64,000 nucleotides of DNA from HK1 sp965202735 (GTDB lineage: Bacteria; Pseudomonadota; Gammaproteobacteria; HK1): NCBI GenBank assembly GCA_965202735.1, contig OZ241844.1, positions 3,534,001 through 3,598,000 on the forward strand. The letters run 5' to 3'. Made by a program: the position numbers and the translations under genes. This document shows, one piece after another, positions 60,248 to 64,000 of this stretch (position 1 is the first letter of the stretch; every line of letters begins with the position of its first letter). The notes under the pieces are model-generated. The model had not been told where the DNA came from and searched no databases. It saw only the letters and a program-made list of their open reading frames with translations.

Positions 60248-61054
60248 ATGGACCGATATGCGTTGTTCGTAGACGCGGGATACGTGTACGCGGAAGGAGG
60301 AAAGCTTTGCTGCGATACCCCTTCTCGGCGGAACATCAATCTGAATGTTGTCGGATTCAACGAAGAGCTTCGACTTCTGGCAAGTAAACAATGCGGGCTC
60401 GATGCGCTCCGCACATATTGGTACGACGGTGCACCTGGTGGCGTCAGGACTCCGACCCATCAGGATATCGCTGCGCTACCCAACGTGAAGCTCCGGTTGG
60501 GGAGCATCAATTCTCGAGGTCAACAGAAAGGAGTAGATGCTCTCATCTACAGAGACCTGATGACATTGGCGCGTGAACGCGCAATTTCTGATGGTTTCCT
60601 GCTGTCTGGAGACGAAGACCTGCGCGAGGGAGTGCGAGCGGCGCAGGATCAGGGAGTCCGCATCACGGTAATCGGAATCTCCCCCTCCAGCGGACCGGCA
60701 AATCAGTCTCGTGAACTGGTATTCGAGGCTGACGAGAGTGTAACCCTCACACGAAACGACCTCGCGCCATTCTTCACCGTCGATTCCCGGCCCCGTTCCA
60801 CGGAAACCCAACCTTCCGACACGTCCCGAATCGGCAGCGAATTCGCCGAGCAATGGCTCCAGAAAGCCTCTGCGCAGGAAGTCGGGAATCTCCTCTCGCA
60901 GCGTCCGAGAATTCCTCGTCCACTCGATGCGGAGCTGTTCCGCCACGCGGAACACGCTTTGGAAGTCTCGCTCCACCATGACGATGAAAAGAGACGCACC
61001 ATCAGGAGAGCCTTCTGGGACGCAATCGGGAGCTTCCGCCCGACCTCCCGTTAG
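60248..61054 (+). CDS. NYN-domain (LabA/DUF88-like PIN-fold) putative ribonuclease
   Basis: A 268-residue protein. The N-terminal NYN nuclease domain shows the first acidic residue in RYALFVDAGYVYAEG near residue 9, RGQQKGVDALIYRDLMTLA near residue 90, and SDGFLLSGDEDLREGVRAAQ near residue 116. These are the conserved Asp positions of a metal-dependent PIN-like RNase. The C-terminal ~90 residues (EFAEQWLQKAS, helical) are not recognised. GC content is visibly lower (about 53%) than its neighbours, suggesting horizontal acquisition. ATG at 60248 was chosen; a GTG and TTG lie just upstream. It lies directly behind the stacked hairpins and is alone on its strand. NYN proteins are found in RNA turnover and in defence loci; no partner gene is next to it. 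Confidence 0.85.
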   Translation: MDRYALFVDAGYVYAEGGKLCCDTPSRRNINLNVVGFNEELRLLASKQCGLDALRTYWYDGAPGGVRTPTHQDIAALPNVKLRLGSINSRGQQKGVDALIYRDLMTLARERAISDGFLLSGDEDLREGVRAAQDQGVRITVIGISPSSGPANQSRELVFEADESVTLTRNDLAPFFTVDSRPRSTETQPSDTSRIGSEFAEQWLQKASAQEVGNLLSQRPRIPRPLDAELFRHAEHALEVSLHHDDEKRRTIRRAFWDAIGSFRPTSR

Positions 61055-61144
61055 ACCTGCTCGGATCACACCGTCCGCAGCACGACGCTCAGTCAGACGG
61101 AGTCGAGCGAGTCACCGGTTTCGAATTCGACTCCGAACCCGGTG

Positions 61145-61166
61145 TCGGGCCGCGATTGCGGCCCGA
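61145..61166 (+). terminator. Perfect hairpin downstream of the NYN gene
   Basis: TCGGGCCGC-GATT-GCGGCCCGA forms a 9-bp perfect stem about 90 bases after the NYN stop. There is no long T-tract, so termination is probable but not certain. Confidence 0.5.
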
Positions 61167-61261
61167 TCCTCCATGTCGGTCCGCTCCATTCACTCCCGAT
61201 TTCTTCTGCCCGGCATTTTCCGCGCCAGCTCACCGCACGCCGCCGCCGCCGGCGATCTCCA

Positions 61262-61292
61262 TTGACTTTCCAGTAACTGGAGGGTTTAGCCT
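61262..61292 (+). promoter_or_regulatory. CueR/MerR-type copper promoter of the P-type ATPase gene
   Basis: A -35 box TTGACT (61262-61267) and -10 box TAGCCT (61287-61292) are separated by 19 bases, the overlong spacer that MerR-family activators require. The spacer contains the perfect dyad TCCAGT-A-ACTGGA, very close to known CueR operators. It lies 49 bases before the ATPase start codon. No CueR gene is in the window. Confidence 0.85.
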
Positions 61293-61340
61293 TGCCGTGG
61301 CCGGCGGGAACACCGGCCCACGACGACCATCCCGAACCAG

Positions 61341-64000
61341 ATGCCCAGCGATCCGTCCAGTCCCGCCCGCGCCGCCGCCACGCACGATCCGGTATGCGGC
61401 ATGCGGGCCGACCCGCAGACCGCACGCGCCTCGTGCATGTACGACGGGGCCGCGGTGGGCTTCTGCTGCGACGGGTGCAGGCGCCGGTTCGTCGCCGAGC
61501 CCGGGCGCTACGCGCAGGCCATCGATCCCGTATGCGGCCACGCCGTCGAGCGGCTGCGTCCCGGCGCGACGGCACGCCACGAAGGGCGGCGGTTCTGGTT
61601 CTGCGGCGAGCACTGCCGGGAACGATTCGCAGCGGAGCCGGCGCGGTTCTCCGGGGGCAGGGCCCCCTCCTTCGCCGCGGCTCATGCACCCCCTCCATCA
61701 CCGGCAAATCCCGGCACGGCGCCCGCCGCCGGCGCGTCGGCCACCTCTTCAGCGAAGCCGGATCGCTCGCCGGCAAACCCCGACGCGGCGCCCGCCGCCG
61801 GCACTGACACGACCGGAACGGGCTCGGCTCCCCCGGCCGTCTGCGCCTACACCTGCCCCTGCCATCCCGAAGTGCGCAGCGACGTCCCCTCGGACTGCCC
61901 CGAGTGCGGCATGGCGCTGGAGCCGGAGATGCTCGCACCGGCGCGTACCGGGCATGTCTGTCCCATGCATCCCGACGTGGTGCGGGACGCCCCGGGAAGC
62001 TGCCCGACCTGCGGCATGGAGCTCGAGCCGAGAGCGGCGCGGCCCGGCGATCGGCCGAGTCCGGAGCTCGCCGACCTGCGCCGCCGGCTCGTGGCCGCCT
62101 GCGTTCTGACCCTGCCGGTCGTCGCGATCGCGATGAGCGAGATGGCGCCGGGACTCGACGTGCGGAGCCGGTTCGGGCCGGCGTGGTTCGGGTGGTCCCA
62201 GGCGCTGCTCGCCACTCCGGTGGTGCTGTGGTGCGGATGGCCCTTCTTCGTCCGCGGGTGGACCTCGTTCGTCACGCGCAAGCTCAACATGTTCACCCTG
62301 GTGGCCGTCGGCACCGGCGCCGCATGGCTCGCCAGCACGGGCGCGCTGCTGTTTCCGGACCTGCTCCCCGAGGCGTTCCGCATCGACGGCGCACCGCCGC
62401 TCTACTTCGAGGCCGCCGCGGTCATCGTGACCCTGGTGATCCTCGGGCAGGTGCTGGAGCTTCGGGCCCGGGCCCGAACCGGCGACGCGATCCGCCGCCT
62501 GCTCACCCTCGCCCCCGCCGTCGCGCGGCGGCTCGACCCCGATGGAACGGAGCGTGAGGTCGCGATCGATCGAATCGTGGTCGGCGACCGGCTGCGGATA
62601 CGGCCCGGAGAGCGGGTCCCGACCGACGGCACGGTGCTCGACGGTACCGCGATCATCGACGAGTCGATGGTCACCGGCGAGCCGGTCCCGGTCGAGCGCA
62701 GGGCCGGAGGCCCGGTCACCGGCGGCACCGTGAACCAGGCCGGCGCGTTCACGATGCGCGCCGGGCGGATCGGTTCCGAGACCCTGGTCGCGCAGATCGC
62801 CGCGCTGGTGGGAGCCGCCGGCCGATCGCGAGCGCCGGTCCAGGCGGCCGCGGACGTGGTGGCGGGCTGGTTCGTCCCGGCGGTGGTGATCACGGCGGCA
62901 ATCACGTTCGCCGCCTGGGCCGCGTTCGGTCCGGCGCCCTCGCTCGCCAACGCCTTCGTCGCCGCGGTGTCGGTGCTGATCATCGCCTGTCCCTGTGCGC
63001 TCGGACTGGCGACCCCGGTGTCGGTGATGACCGGCGTCGGCCGCGGCGCCCGCGACGGGGTGCTGATCCGGGACGCCGAGTCGCTGGAGCGCCTCGAGAA
63101 GGCCGACACCCTGGTGGTCGACAAGACCGGCACCCTGACCGAAGGCCGGCCGGCGCTCGGCGCGGCGTTCTCGGTGGGAAGCATCGCGGAGGAACGGTGG
63201 CTCGCCCTCGCGGCCGGCATCGAGCGCGCAAGCGAGCACCCGCTCGCGAGCGCCCTGACGGAAGGCGCCGAAGCGCGCGGCCTTCGCATGGAGCCGGCCG
63301 ACGAGTTCGAATCGCTCACGGGCCGCGGGGTGCGCGGACGCATCGGCGGGACCGAGGTGCTGGTCGGGAACGAGGCGTTGCTGCACGAGTCGGGTATCGA
63401 GCCCGGCGGTGACGCGGCCGATCGTGCCGAGTCGTTACGGGCGCGGGGGGCGACGGTGATGTGGGTCGCGATCGACGGCGAGCCGGCGGGGCTCGTCGCG
63501 GTCGAGGATCCGGTCAAGCCGCACGCGGCGGACAGCCTCCGGGCGCTGCGGGCCATGGGGCTCCGCATCGTGATGCTGAGCGGCGACAACGAGACCACGG
63601 CGCGCGCGGTGGCGCGCGAGCTCGGCATCCGCGAGGTCCGTGCCGGCATGACGCCGGCGGAGAAGCACGGCGCCGTCGCCGGCCTCCAGGCCCAGGGGCA
63701 CGTGGTCGCGATGGCGGGCGACGGCATCAACGATGCCCCCGCGCTCGCCCGCGCCGACGTCGGCATCGCGATGGGGACGGGCACCGACATCGCCATCGAG
63801 AGCGCCGGCATCACCCTGGTGAAGGGCGATCTGCGCGGAATCGTGAAGGCCCGCACACTCTCGATGGCCACGATGCGCAACATCCGGCAGAACCTGTTCT
63901 TCGCGTTCGCCTACAACGCGGTCGGCATCCCGGTCGCGGCCGGGGTGCTCTATCCGGTCCTGGGGGTGCTGCTGTCGCCGATGCTCGCGAGCGCCGCCAT
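61341..64000 (+). CDS. copA: Copper-translocating P1B-type ATPase, N-terminal part (runs off window)
   Basis: About 886 residues are visible; the gene continues past 64000. In order: two YHS domains (DPVCGM at residue 16 and DPVCGH near 73, each followed by a Cys pair), a Pro/Ala linker, two heavy-metal-binding motifs (YTCPCHPEVRS at 170 and HVCPMHPDVVR at 205), then eight-helix P1B ATPase. The transport CPC motif IACPCALGLATP is at residue 550, the phosphorylated Asp in VVDKTGTLTEG at 594, HP motif ASEHPLASAL, then LSGDNETTA and MAGDGINDAPAL. It expels Cu(I) or a similar ion from the cytoplasm. Copper is inferred from the CPC motif and CueR-type promoter. No classical GMTCxxC domain is present at the N-terminus. 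Confidence 0.93.
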   Translation, partial: MPSDPSSPARAAATHDPVCGMRADPQTARASCMYDGAAVGFCCDGCRRRFVAEPGRYAQAIDPVCGHAVERLRPGATARHEGRRFWFCGEHCRERFAAEPARFSGGRAPSFAAAHAPPPSPANPGTAPAAGASATSSAKPDRSPANPDAAPAAGTDTTGTGSAPPAVCAYTCPCHPEVRSDVPSDCPECGMALEPEMLAPARTGHVCPMHPDVVRDAPGSCPTCGMELEPRAARPGDRPSPELADLRRRLVAACVLTLPVVAIAMSEMAPGLDVRSRFGPAWFGWSQALLATPVVLWCGWPFFVRGWTSFVTRKLNMFTLVAVGTGAAWLASTGALLFPDLLPEAFRIDGAPPLYFEAAAVIVTLVILGQVLELRARARTGDAIRRLLTLAPAVARRLDPDGTEREVAIDRIVVGDRLRIRPGERVPTDGTVLDGTAIIDESMVTGEPVPVERRAGGPVTGGTVNQAGAFTMRAGRIGSETLVAQIAALVGAAGRSRAPVQAAADVVAGWFVPAVVITAAITFAAWAAFGPAPSLANAFVAAVSVLIIACPCALGLATPVSVMTGVGRGARDGVLIRDAESLERLEKADTLVVDKTGTLTEGRPALGAAFSVGSIAEERWLALAAGIERASEHPLASALTEGAEARGLRMEPADEFESLTGRGVRGRIGGTEVLVGNEALLHESGIEPGGDAADRAESLRARGATVMWVAIDGEPAGLVAVEDPVKPHAADSLRALRAMGLRIVMLSGDNETTARAVARELGIREVRAGMTPAEKHGAVAGLQAQGHVVAMAGDGINDAPALARADVGIAMGTGTDIAIESAGITLVKGDLRGIVKARTLSMATMRNIRQNLFFAFAYNAVGIPVAAGVLYPVLGVLLSPMLASAA

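Noticed and set aside
61093..61938. Minus-strand frames opposite the copper ATPase start
   Set aside because: Arg/Pro-rich shadows of the YHS/metal-binding region. The plus-strand frame has clear domains and a CueR-type promoter.

Overview
The window is a high-GC (roughly 68-70% by eye) chromosomal segment of a Gram-negative bacterium, most likely a proteobacterium. The evidence is a gene with a C-terminal outer-membrane autotransporter barrel, periplasmic-binding-protein transporters, a MaeB-type malic enzyme, a DUF465/YdcH protein and a MerR-type copper promoter. I cannot name a genus. No rRNA, tRNA or CRISPR array was recognised.

Layout. 1-3.2 kb: start of a malic enzyme gene (minus), a VWA-like protein plus membrane J-domain pair (plus), an AlaX-type editing protein and a small YdcH protein (minus). 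3.3-8.4 kb: a complete dipeptide/oligopeptide ABC importer operon on the minus strand, with overlapping stop/start codons and a fused double ATPase. 8.9-11.9 kb: leuA, a hotdog thioesterase and a RidA protein. 12.2-42.3 kb: the dominant feature, one giant surface-protein gene. Reconstructed without its insertion sequence it would encode about 9,600 residues: a signal peptide, about 20 fibronectin-III-like modules, many Calx-beta-like modules, 15 copies of a cadherin/PKD-like module, an acidic hexamer-repeat insert and an autotransporter beta-barrel. An 839-bp IS5-family element with a CTAG duplication interrupts it after residue 795, and a run of 36 C lies just before its start. 42.7-47.5 kb: a polyamine-type (PotADBC-like) importer whose two larger internal gaps and whose downstream flank each hold a different tandem repeat.

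47.9-64 kb: a ChaN-like protein, a RelE-type toxin/XRE antitoxin pair, ileS (type 2, enlarged by repeat-encoded linkers), a secreted 5'-nucleotidase, an AbrB/MazF pair, thrS, a GMC oxidoreductase, a lower-GC NYN-domain gene behind a triple-hairpin leader, and a copper P-type ATPase (running off the end) behind a textbook CueR-type promoter with a 19-bp spacer.

Most notable structure beyond the genes: a 70-76 bp palindromic element present three times (8624, 53890, 55592). One copy lies in frame inside the 5'-nucleotidase, between signal peptide and enzyme domain. Another supplies the stop codon and last residues of the MazF-like gene. This resembles Rickettsia palindromic elements in behaviour. 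The giant gene, with its poly-C tract, 645-bp near-identical modules and IS disruption, looks like a variable surface system.
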